64,000 nucleotides of DNA from contig CM026400.1 of NCBI GenBank assembly GCA_014843695.1, forward strand, positions 43,602,122 through 43,666,121. Direction: 5' to 3'. How positions within the stretch are numbered: position 1 is the stretch's first letter; every line of letters starts with the position of its first letter. The DNA comes from Archivesica marissinica (lineage: Eukaryota > Mollusca > Bivalvia > Venerida > Vesicomyidae). Shown one piece after another: positions 60,501 through 64,000 of this stretch. The translations under genes and the position numbers were made by a program. Under the pieces are notes generated by a model that was not told the DNA's origin, did no database searches, and worked only from the letters and a program-made list of their open reading frames with translations.

Positions 60501-61508
60501 GGCACAAGCAGTTAATAATCTTTTATGTTTCCCAATCATTGAGTTTTCTCAGTGAAAGAGTTGAAAATGGCATTTCCTTTAAAGTTTAAACTTTATTTAA
60601 CGATTGCGAAGCAAGTTCTAACAACTTATATTAATCACTCTCGTTGGCGCGGATGAAAGTGTAAATGTAACATTCGCAACATTTCAACATGCAGCGGCGA
60701 AGTGCAAAGAAGTGAGTAATTTCACAGACACTGCTGTAACTAGGAGTAAATTAACAGAACCATTATGCACTACAGATAGATTGACATTAACCCGTAACCT
60801 GCCAATCACAACTAAAGTCGCGTTTGCAAACAGCATGTGGAAAGAATTACCGTAAGCTTTTAGCTTTCAGTTCAATCCACATATCATGATATAAATGTAT
60901 GTTTCTGTATATTTCTCAATGTATATTACATGTATCCTGATAAATAAATATGTTTAAACCAATCAACATAGCGCCAGATCAGACAGCACAGAATGTGCTA
61001 AAACACTTGTCTGAATAGCATATAGATCCTGATCAGTTATGTTATATTTATGTTATATTTCGGGTTTTACGCCTGCATCAGCACCATTTTTGGCTATATC
61101 GCCGGCGGGCAGTTTACCTAACAACACCTTTCCTGGGCAGGCTCTAGCGGTTAACCAGTACTTGGGTGCACCAACCTCTGTAATAAACTGCCACCTTTTT
61201 CATATAAATGAGACACGGCCTGAGCGGGGCTCGAACCCGTGACCATCAGTGATGATAGGTTACAGTGGTATACAAGTCAGCGACCGTAACCACTCGACCA
61301 CGGAGGCAGATAGATCCTGATCAGATGTGGCATTACGCTGTTACTGATCCGGATCTATGTTTTTTTGCACATTCCGTCCAATTTATTCGAGCCGGTTATG
61401 GGTTAATGCAATGTAAGGGTTATCTTACCCTTGCAGCTGACAGAGCAAATATAATAATGTCATCTTCTGGTTTGTTATAGTCCGGTGGAACGAGGTATGA
61501 CAAACTCT
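39350..61508 (-). CDS. COLGALT: procollagen galactosyltransferase (GT25 family), C-terminal 381 residues in nine exons
   Basis: Exons in coding order: 61508-61429, 60107-59984, 58928-58887, 57931-57855, 55366-55260, 53097-53020, 46368-46183, 44247-44044, 39599-39350. Every intron is GT-AG and the phases agree, giving one frame of 381 residues with a single stop. Family landmarks run in order: EDDIIIFALS, VPMYILNTEHFG, VYMINLDRRSERR, GFTDPYGGRPMTMGEIGCFL, VVFEDDLRFE, DWDLIYLGRKR, SYSYWTLSYLLSIRGARKLL, LPVDEYLPVMFDAHP, EPLLIYPTHYLG and a terminal DEL. The family transfers galactose from UDP-galactose to hydroxylysine of collagen in the ER lumen; the EDD acidic motif is important in the vertebrate enzymes and is intact. 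Vertebrate proteins are about 620 residues, so roughly the first 240, including the first domain and signal peptide, lie beyond 64000. CERCAM-type paralogues cannot be excluded. No inactivating lesion is seen. Confidence 0.95.
40120..41060 (+). repeat. dispersed repeat family E carrying an expanded 51-bp array
   Basis: The flanks (GATCATTCTAGAGGGCGACA, TACCCTGACTTCGCCCC on the left; TTAATGGTCATATTGTG, CACTTCTCCCAAACAATT on the right) match 47640-47945, which has a single copy of the middle part. Two further fragments in inverse orientation are at 61845-61995 and 63928-64000. Superfamily unknown. Confidence 0.75.
40252..40905. repeat. 51-bp minisatellite, about 12.7 near-identical copies
   Basis: Units contain CCAGTAAGATACACTGGCCA, TTGTAAAGCACTCCTTCTAT and TCAAATATTGT. 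Differences are limited to an occasional CTCC to CGCC change. 51 is divisible by three, so long 17-residue-periodic ORFs exist on both strands; they are not genes. The array lies in the last intron of COLGALT. Confidence 0.96.
41150..42618. repeat. 26-bp minisatellite, about 56 copies
   Basis: Unit: CGAATAACCACATATACGCT followed by GTCATC, 26 bp. Variants (ACACTG, ATGGTG, CTTTCATC) recur with a 234-bp (nine-unit) higher-order period between 41791 and 42259. The right edge continues without a break into SINE-C sequence. Confidence 0.96.
42605..42672 (+). mobile_element. SINE-C tail remnant at the edge of the 26-bp array
   Basis: ATACGCTTTCATCCGCGCCA, then GATTAATATAAGTTGTTAAA and GCAATTGTTGTAAAATAAAT match the body and tail of SINE-C in plus orientation. 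The head is replaced by the array. Confidence 0.8.
42673..43344. other. intronic sequence, no gene seen
   Basis: Part of the last COLGALT intron. 43185-43225 and 43085-43130 match dispersed fragments near 29575-29630 and 31160-31200. Confidence 0.45.
43345..43955. repeat. 30-bp AT-rich minisatellite, about 20 copies
   Basis: Unit GTAAAGCAAATTTATTTAAC plus ATTATTATAT, with TTTGTGTAAC and AAGACAATTT variants. It ends about 90 bases from the donor of exon h. ORFs on both strands are repeat translations. Confidence 0.95.
44044..44247 (-). CDS. COLGALT: COLGALT exon h
   Basis: 204 bases. Encodes YLGRKRLNRKDEYFLKGTES, then the SYSYWTLSYLLSIRGARKLL and LPVDEYLPVMFDAHP stretches, all conserved in the family. 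Acceptor CTGCTTTCAG, donor GTAAGT. Confidence 0.96.
44265..44470 (-). mobile_element. SINE-B, 3'-truncated copy
   Basis: Contains GGTTAACCAGTACTTGG, GAGACACGGTCTGAGCGTGG and the tRNA-like head in reverse (CGTAACCACTCGACCACGG). It lacks the CGGGTTTTACGCC end present in the other copies. Confidence 0.78.
44509..44799 (+). mobile_element. SINE-A, full length with 11-bp target duplication
   Basis: Intact tRNA-Thr-like head (A-box region at about 44516-44535, T-arm GCAGGTTCGATCCCCCG) and the whole body. The flanking repeats GCTCTTTATTT at 44498-44508 and 44800-44810 are identical. Best-preserved SINE-A in the window. Confidence 0.92.
45064..45543. mobile_element. foldback element with G- and C-runs
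   Basis: 480 bp. Starts CCGGTGTAACAGGAAATTTC and ends with its near-complement (GATTTCCTGTGACACCGG). Each end holds several TTTCCCCCC or GGGGGAAG blocks that can pair within and between ends; the middle is AT-rich. Non-coding. Superfamily not assigned. Confidence 0.75.
45852..46119 (-). mobile_element. SINE-B, full length with 10-bp target duplication
   Basis: On the minus strand the head starts CCGCCTCCGTGGTCGAGTGG, a tRNA-like A box, with B box GGGTTCGAGCCCC. It ends in the CGGGTTTTACGCCTGCATCA region. Identical flanks AACATAAAAA at 45842-45851 and 46120-46129. Confidence 0.88.
46183..46368 (-). CDS. COLGALT: COLGALT exon g, EDD catalytic motif
   Basis: 186 bases. Encodes PMTMGEIGCFLSHYFIWKDM, then VEKGYSDIVVFEDDLRFEPY and the segment ending VPDWDL. 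Contains the conserved GE(I/L)GCFLSHY and VFEDDLRFE motifs; the acidic triad is the presumed metal and donor-sugar site. Acceptor ATCTTTCAG, donor GTAAGT. Confidence 0.96.
46412..47036. mobile_element. TTAA MITE, family 1, enlarged by internal tandem repeats
   Basis: TTAA at both ends (46412-46415, 47033-47036) with termini CCCTTTCCCTCA and TATGAAGGAAAGGG. In reverse orientation the body matches the 240-bp MITE at 22136-22375. The left end has been multiplied about five times. Confidence 0.83.
46416..46862. repeat. 88-bp tandem repeat derived from the MITE end
   Basis: Five units starting CCCTTTCCCTCA (near 46416, 46503, 46592, 46680, 46768), spaced 87-89 bases. Each has AGCACCTCTTGACGCC, ATACGACATACATTGACAAT and AACCAATGTTCATAATAAA. 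Confidence 0.93.
47037..47288 (-). mobile_element. SINE-C, full length
   Basis: On the minus strand the tRNA-like head is GTCCGAATAGCGCAGTGGTT with B box CTGGTTCGATCCTCG, followed by the pyrimidine-rich block GTTTTCTCCGGGTCCTCCGG and TTTCCTCCCACACG. The tail has TAATATAAGTTGTTAAAACT, then AATAAATAAAG. Confidence 0.87.
47640..47945 (+). repeat. dispersed repeat family E, simple copy
   Basis: GATCATTTTAGAGGGTGATG, GGCCAGTAAGATGCACTG, TTTAATGGCCATACTGTG, CACTTCTCCCAAAAATTCTG, ending near GACCTAGAATGG. The middle part that became a 51-bp array at 40252-40905 is present here only once. Confidence 0.75.
47936..52905. repeat. 5-kb minisatellite with interspersed 37- and 40-bp units
   Basis: About 125 copies. 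The common core is GGGACTAGGGCAACACACAC followed by one of two tails: ATTATAGAGAGCTACAGACA (40 bp) or ATTCAAACATACAGACA (37 bp); a 43-bp form has ATTACTAGAGAGC. Large block duplications exist (about 870 bp around 49770-51510). It lies in the intron between exons f and g and begins exactly at the end of a family E repeat. Confidence 0.96.
53020..53097 (-). CDS. COLGALT: COLGALT exon f
   Basis: 78 bases. Completes a Thr codon, then encodes LLNDTYLYDELKIEVVPGFT and DPYGG, matching the vertebrate GYRDPYHGR segment. Acceptor TATTTTCAG. The donor GTTATA is weaker than the others but conserves GT and phase. Confidence 0.9.
53115..53752. repeat. 79-bp tandem array beside the exon f acceptor
   Basis: About eight very similar units of 78-80 bp containing GGAATGCATACGGTACAGAA, CTTCTAGATACAGTCTACA, GTTGACTGGGCACAAGGC and GATAGGCAACC. 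It starts about 20 bases upstream of the acceptor of exon f and fills the region where a branch point would lie. Confidence 0.94.
53861..54057. mobile_element. pogo/Tc1-mariner-type MITE, intact ends
   Basis: 197 bp. Starts CAGTCTACATCCGCTATGTC and ends GACATAACGGATGTAGACTG, near-perfect inverted ends of about 20 bp, flanked by TA on both sides (53859-53860, 54058-54059). Second copy at 1259-1436. No coding capacity. Confidence 0.82.
54062..55083. other. intronic sequence, no feature seen
   Basis: AT-rich intron DNA. A minus-strand ORF at 54403-54687 has no recognisable domain. Confidence 0.5.
55084..55224. repeat. near-perfect hairpin (66-bp arms) just inside the intron donor
   Basis: Arms 55084-55149 and 55159-55224 are inverted copies with few mismatches and one 6-base internal bubble. 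Shared motifs are TAAATATTGCATT, CTGAGTA, AATATGAAAAATATCAC and AAACATGAA. The loop is about 9 bases. It begins 30 bases downstream of the exon e donor. Probably a small foldback element. Confidence 0.88.
55260..55366 (-). CDS. COLGALT: COLGALT exon e, 5' end tandemly duplicated
   Basis: 107 bases starting in phase 0. Encodes VYMINLDRRSERRVRMLHVF, then DVLGIDAELMPAVDG, the family hallmark at the start of the second glycosyltransferase domain. Acceptor GTGTTTTTCAG, donor GTAAGA. The exon start and acceptor are repeated many times upstream (55367-56233). Confidence 0.95.
55367..56233 (-). repeat. about 62-72-bp array of duplicated splice acceptor plus exon start
   Basis: About 13 tandem copies, each with a TTTTTCAG-like acceptor, GTATAC/GTATATATGA, and the GATCGTCG...GAGCGCAGGGTG exon start. 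The three nearest copies have 68-bp spacing (acceptor boundaries 55434, 55502, 55570) and nearly match the exon. The next four have AAG instead of CAG. The six outermost regain CAG with weaker pyrimidine tracts. The nearest copies are the least diverged. Confidence 0.93.
56234..57565. other. intronic sequence, no gene seen
   Basis: Interior of the intron between exons d and e. The only structure noted is a short direct repeat near 57040-57100 (GGACGATGC, TTCCGA, TGTAAA repeated twice). Confidence 0.5.
57566..57854 (-). repeat. 63/69-bp array of duplicated exon end plus splice donor
   Basis: Four tandem copies of the exon d 3' end (VPIKHKDRLGFDK-coding), donor GTAACATTTAAAGATTC and a short linker. 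Donor boundaries fall at 57585, 57654, 57723 and 57792, plus the innermost at 57855, giving spacings of 69, 69, 69 and 63 bases. All are multiples of three and contain no minus-strand stop. Confidence 0.93.
57855..57931 (-). CDS. COLGALT: COLGALT exon d, 3' end tandemly duplicated
   Basis: 77 bases; after a split Ile codon it encodes DGQGLRQSPAASVPIKHKDR and LGFDK, matching the vertebrate APTKTPDKMGFDE segment. Acceptor TTTCCTGCAG, donor GTAACA. The last 40-odd bases and the donor are repeated four more times downstream (57585-57854). Confidence 0.9.
58024..58140 (+). mobile_element. tRNA-like SINE head fragment
   Basis: GGCCTCCGTGGCCGAGTGGT is a Leu/Ser-type tRNA D-arm sequence and GGTTCGAATCCCCACTGG a B box. 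It resembles the SINE-B head, in the opposite orientation. The anticodon arm does not pair well, so I treat it as a SINE remnant, not a tRNA gene. Confidence 0.6.
58164..58410. mobile_element. TTAA MITE, family 3, with internal palindromes
   Basis: Starts TTAACCCATTTCATTCTGGA and ends GTATCCAGAATGAAATGGG followed by ATAA (one-base change from TTAA). Inside are inverted pairs such as CATAGATCCAGATCAG/CTGATCAGGATCTATG. Non-coding, in the intron between exons c and d. Confidence 0.78.
58677..58875. mobile_element. related palindromic element (possible TTAA MITE)
   Basis: TTAACCCTTACAG at 58677 and CGGTTAA near 58868 could be element ends. The internal palindrome CATAGATCCTGATCAG/CTGATCTGGATCTATG matches family 3. 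The ends are too diverged to be certain. Confidence 0.45.
58887..58928 (-). CDS. COLGALT: COLGALT exon c, 42-base microexon
   Basis: 42 bases bounded by TTATTTTCAG and GTATGT. Encodes DAANPNMAPGMDYI with split codons at both ends that fit the neighbouring exons. It falls where vertebrate proteins have a variable linker, so support comes from splice sites and phase, not from similarity. Confidence 0.72.
   Translation of the reverse strand: MQQILTWHQEWII
59195..59818. repeat. 22-bp minisatellite, about 28 copies
   Basis: Unit TATTGTGGTAGGCAAATAAC plus AG, with variants ACTGTGG and ATTGTGG. Located in the intron between exons b and c. Several overlapping minus-strand ORFs of 67-222 residues are translations of this repeat (66 bp = 22 codons). 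Confidence 0.96.
59984..60107 (-). CDS. COLGALT: COLGALT exon b
   Basis: 124 bases, starts in phase 0. Encodes AGVPMYILNTEHFGHVMVPL and the Glu/His-rich segment ending RIETL, matching the vertebrate MYVCNKEEYGFLPVPL region. Acceptor TTTTTTCAG, donor GTACAG. Confidence 0.94.
60207..60502 (-). mobile_element. SINE-A, full length
   Basis: Minus-oriented copy ending in the tRNA-like head (GGATTACCAGTCC, CTACAGATCCGG). A 5-bp insertion (ACAGC) disrupts the anticodon arm region near 60465. Short flanks TACAAGC and CACAAGC may be the target duplication. Confidence 0.83.
60575..60680 (-). mobile_element. SINE-C fragment (tail)
   Basis: AACGATTGCGAAGCAAGTTC, TATATTAATCACTCTCGTTG and GCGCGGATGAAAGTGTAAAT match the SINE-C tail. 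The tRNA head is missing. Confidence 0.75.
60980..61385. mobile_element. palindromic element split by a SINE-B insertion
   Basis: TAGATCCTGATCAG before the SINE and AGATCCTGATCAG...CTGATCCGGATCTATG after it belong to the same palindrome family as 58164-58410. Its outer limits are unclear. Confidence 0.6.
61037..61309 (-). mobile_element. SINE-B with exact 15-bp target duplication
   Basis: Full-length SINE-B. ATAGATCCTGATCAG occurs at 61022-61036 and again at 61310-61324. Because this is the arm of an older palindrome, the SINE is the younger insertion. Confidence 0.9.
61429..61508 (-). CDS. COLGALT: COLGALT exon a (first in window)
   Basis: 80 bases; 26 full codons after a split codon (phase 1). 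Encodes SLSYLVPPDYNKPEDDIIIF and ALSAAR, corresponding to the vertebrate segment around the conserved DDIIVFAFS. Acceptor TTTTCAG, donor GTAAGA. Confidence 0.93.
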
Positions 61509-61844
61509 CTGAAAATGAAAAACATAGATATCATATACGACAAATAGCATTCCGAGATATTGGTCATGCGCGATACGATTTTACCTTGACCCATGTAATT
61601 TTCCATAAATAGACTCTGGAGAATTTTCAATTTGCGGAGATTTTACAGATTTTCGCCGTTTTTATCATATTCGCCAAACTGAGTTTTTATTAGCCAAAAT
61701 TGGCATATTTTAGCCAATGACGACGTTGGCTATTGCTAGCACGGGCCCTGAATGATGTACGACAAACGCTATATAATTACAAAATGCATAAATGATATGC
61801 CACCAACTCAATTTAAACACAGAATGTATAAATGATGTCAGGGT

Positions 61845-61995
61845 TCATTCTAGGTCAGAATTTTTGGGAGACGTGAGAAAGCGCGTGATCGCTTCCTTAA
61901 ATAGTGTTCTTTAATATACTTCTGCAAAATAGGGTTAAAATGCACAGTACAACCATTAAATACAACATTTGAATAGAAGGAGTGCTTTATCATTT
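61845..61995 (-). repeat. dispersed repeat family E fragment
   Basis: Reverse orientation: TCATTCTAGGTCAGAATTTT, GTGAGAAAGCGCGTGATC, ACCATTAAATACAACATTTG, GAGTGCTTTAT. Matches the right half of 47640-47945. Confidence 0.7.
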
Positions 61996-62132
61996 CGTGA
62001 AGACTTTATTTCTCGATTTTCAATTAATTCGCAGTTTTGAATTCACGCATCCGTGATGTATCGCGAAAAATGTAGGTGACTGTTTATGTAGATTGTTCAT
62101 AATTGTATTGACTTTCAAAATTTGGATAAAAT

Positions 62133-62401
62133 ATTTATATGTTATATTTCGGGTTTTACGCCTGCATCAGCACCATTTTGGGCTATATCGCCGGCGGGCA
62201 GTTTACCTAACAACACCTTTCCTGGGCAGGCTCCAGCGGTTAACCAGTACTTGGGTGCACCAACCTCCGTAAGAAACTGCCAACTTTTTCATATAAATGA
62301 GACACGGCCTGAGCAGGGCTCGAACCCGTGACCATCAGTGATGATAGGTTACAGTGGTATACAAGTCAGCGACCTTAACCACTCGTCCACGGAGGCGGAC
62401 C
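62133..62401 (-). mobile_element. SINE-B, full length with 9-bp target duplication
   Basis: Same structure as 45852-46119. Identical flanks GGATAAAAT at 62124-62132 and 62402-62410. Confidence 0.88.
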
Positions 62402-62711
62402 GGATAAAATGTACATACATGTACTAACATGACTATCTACAGATATAGCTCTACATTCAGACATTATTATTCGTGAGAATTATGAATTAGCGAAATGAAA
62501 ACTCTCGCGAATAAATAGAGTTCTACAGTAGTCGGAAATCCTGAACGCAAGGACTTTCAAGTAACTCATATTTTCAAGGACTTTCCGGGCCTTGAATTCT
62601 TTTATTAATTCAAGTACTTTCAAGAATTTCAAGGACTCGTGGGAACCCTGGTAAATATAAAAAACAGAAACGATGCCCGAAAACTCTCTGTAAATAGATA
62701 CAGTATTAAGT

Positions 62712-62955
62712 TTAACCCTTTCAACACCACAGACCTCTAAATTGGCTTACAAAAAAGTGTAGATCCAGATGAGCCGGCTCATGATGAGCCGTCTCATCAG
62801 GATCTGCACTTTTTTCAAGTAATATTACTATTTTTAGAAAAAAAATTACCCATTTTGATAAATGAACTGATCCAAATGTAATTTTGTTATTAATTTATTG
62901 GTCTAAAAATATCATGGACCAGTCCATGTCAGTTACTTGGTGTTGAATGGGTTAA
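62712..62955. mobile_element. TTAA MITE, family 2
   Basis: 244 bp, TTAACCCTTTCAACACCA to TGGTGTTGAATGGGTTAA. An internal hairpin around GATGAGCCGGCTCATGATGAGCCGTCTC sits off-centre. Exact TTAA on both sides. Non-coding. Confidence 0.87.
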
Positions 62956-63197
62956 ACTTGATTTATTTTACAACGATTGTGAAGCAAGTTTTAATAACTT
63001 ATATTAATCTCTCTCATTGGCGCGGATGAAAGCGTAAATGTGGTCATTCGTGTGGGAGGAAACCAGAGTACCCGGAGAAAACCCACCTGTCCGATCTGGC
63101 GACAACCGTACCATCTCACATACTTCCCGATCCGAGGATCGAACCCAGGTTGCATTGGTGAGAAGAGAGTGCGCTAACCACTGCGCTAATCGGACAG
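62956..63197 (-). mobile_element. SINE-C, full length
   Basis: Head on the minus strand GTCCGATTAGCGCAGTGGTT, B box GGGTTCGATCCTCGG, the TTTCTCCGGGTACTCTGG block and the shared tail (AATATAAGTTATTAAAACTT). Confidence 0.87.
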
Positions 63198-63223
63198 ATA
63201 CAGCATTATGATAGATGCTATAA

Positions 63224-63455
63224 TTAACCCATTCAACACCAAGTAACTGACATGGACTGGTCCGTGATATTTTTAGATCCAATAAATTAATAAGAAAATT
63301 ACATTTGGACTAGTTCATTTATCAAAATGGGTAATTTTGTCTAAAAATAGTAATATTACTGGTAAAAAGTGCAGATCCTGATGAGACGGCTCGGCTCATC
63401 TGGATCTACACGTTTTGTAAGCCTATTTAGAGGTATGTGGTGTTGAAAGGGTTAA
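63224..63455. mobile_element. TTAA MITE, family 2, inverted copy
   Basis: 232 bp with ends TTAACCCATTCAACACCA and GTGGTGTTGAAAGGGTTAA. Reverse complement of 62712-62955 along its length, with different small indels. Confidence 0.87.
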
Positions 63456-63637
63456 TAGCTTAATCTTAATATTTTTGATAAACATTTTACATTGTTTTAT
63501 TTTTTATTATTATTTGTTTTATGTCCTACCAAATTGTTGTCCTTAATGTTGACTATTGTAAAAATGTCTTACTATGCTAAATTAATGTTAAGCACTTTTG
63601 AACGTATAATTTCTGTATGAAAAGAGTGCTATACAAA

Positions 63638-63674
63638 TCTGGAACAATAATAATAATAATAATAATAATAATAG
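63638..63674. repeat. AAT trinucleotide microsatellite
   Basis: About ten consecutive AAT/ATA units preceded by CTGGAAC. Confidence 0.95.
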
Positions 63675-63927
63675 AATGGTTTGCTACAATTATGTAACCA
63701 TTTTCTCTGGGTAGAAAACATTCACCTAGCAACACTATAAACACATGTATTTGCAAAATGAGTATAAGATCACCTTAACATTTACATGTGGAAATTTCTA
63801 ATTTGACTACCGATACAATCAATTTTTATTTTCTATTTATGTAAAGATATACCATAGAATTCTTTTTATAAAACTAATGAAACGTCAAATTTCCGTAACT
63901 TGATCTATAGATGGACATGGGTCAAGC

Positions 63928-64000
63928 AGGGGTCATTCTAGGTTAGAATTTTGGGGAGAAGTGAGAAAGTGCGCGATCAAGATCACGTCCTTAAATGGCG
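63928..64000 (-). repeat. dispersed repeat family E fragment, cut by window edge
   Basis: GGGGTCATTCTAGGTTAGAA, GGAGAAGTGAGAAAGTGCGC then GTCCTTAAATGGCG match the right half of 47640-47945 in reverse. Confidence 0.75.

Noticed and set aside
61510..64000. Search for the next upstream galactosyltransferase exon (first GT domain)
   Set aside because: No segment encoding the expected conserved stretch was found between exon a and the window end; only SINEs, MITEs and AT-rich DNA. It presumably lies beyond 64000.

Overview
This window looks like nuclear DNA of an animal, most likely a marine mollusc (probably a bivalve) or a related lophotrochozoan. The evidence is an AT-rich background, GT-AG introns in a metazoan collagen galactosyltransferase gene, several families of tRNA-derived SINEs, non-LTR retrotransposons, terminal-inverted-repeat (TIR) MITEs of the hAT, Tc1/mariner-pogo and TTAA (piggyBac-like) types, and very abundant minisatellites. 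There are no bacterial operons and no CRISPR arrays. The species assignment is inference.

Layout. 1-15500 is almost entirely tandem repeat: five successive arrays with units of about 28, 49, 25, 30 and 32 bp. It ends at a 1000-base run of N (15501-16500). 16501-25300 is gene-free, with a cluster of tRNA-Thr-like SINEs (16957-18621), a hAT-type MITE with an exact 8-bp target duplication (21536-21810), and a TTAA MITE nested in another SINE (22060-22440). 25304-28985 is a decayed element: a multiply frameshifted gene for a protein with XPG/PIN-nuclease-like motifs and a Cys-rich tail, bracketed by inverted repeats. It resembles what is described for Academ-type DNA transposons. 29650-31730 holds SINEs and a 61-bp array. 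About 31960-37560 (minus) is a non-LTR retrotransposon with two intact overlapping ORFs (one with PHD-like zinc fingers) and a broken endonuclease/reverse-transcriptase ORF. 37690-38280 is the 3' end of a second LINE on the plus strand.

The one convincing host gene is on the minus strand from 61508 down to 39350. Nine exons encode the C-terminal 381 residues of a GT25-family procollagen galactosyltransferase (COLGALT1/2-like), ending in an ER-retention signal. All eight complete introns are GT-AG and every junction keeps the reading frame. The 5' exons lie beyond 64000. Its introns are loaded with minisatellites (a 5-kb array of 37/40-bp units, plus 22, 26, 30, 51, 68, 69, 79 and 88-bp units), SINEs, MITEs and hairpins.

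Most notable: the intron between exons 57855-57931 and 55260-55366 has its 5' splice site tandemly copied (five donors, all in frame) and its 3' splice site tandemly copied (about fourteen acceptor-like copies, out of frame). Three other arrays can be traced to their source: the 26-bp array grew from inside a SINE, the 51-bp array from inside a dispersed repeat, and the 88-bp array from the end of a TTAA MITE. Nearly all long ORFs here are translations of tandem repeats and are not reported as genes.
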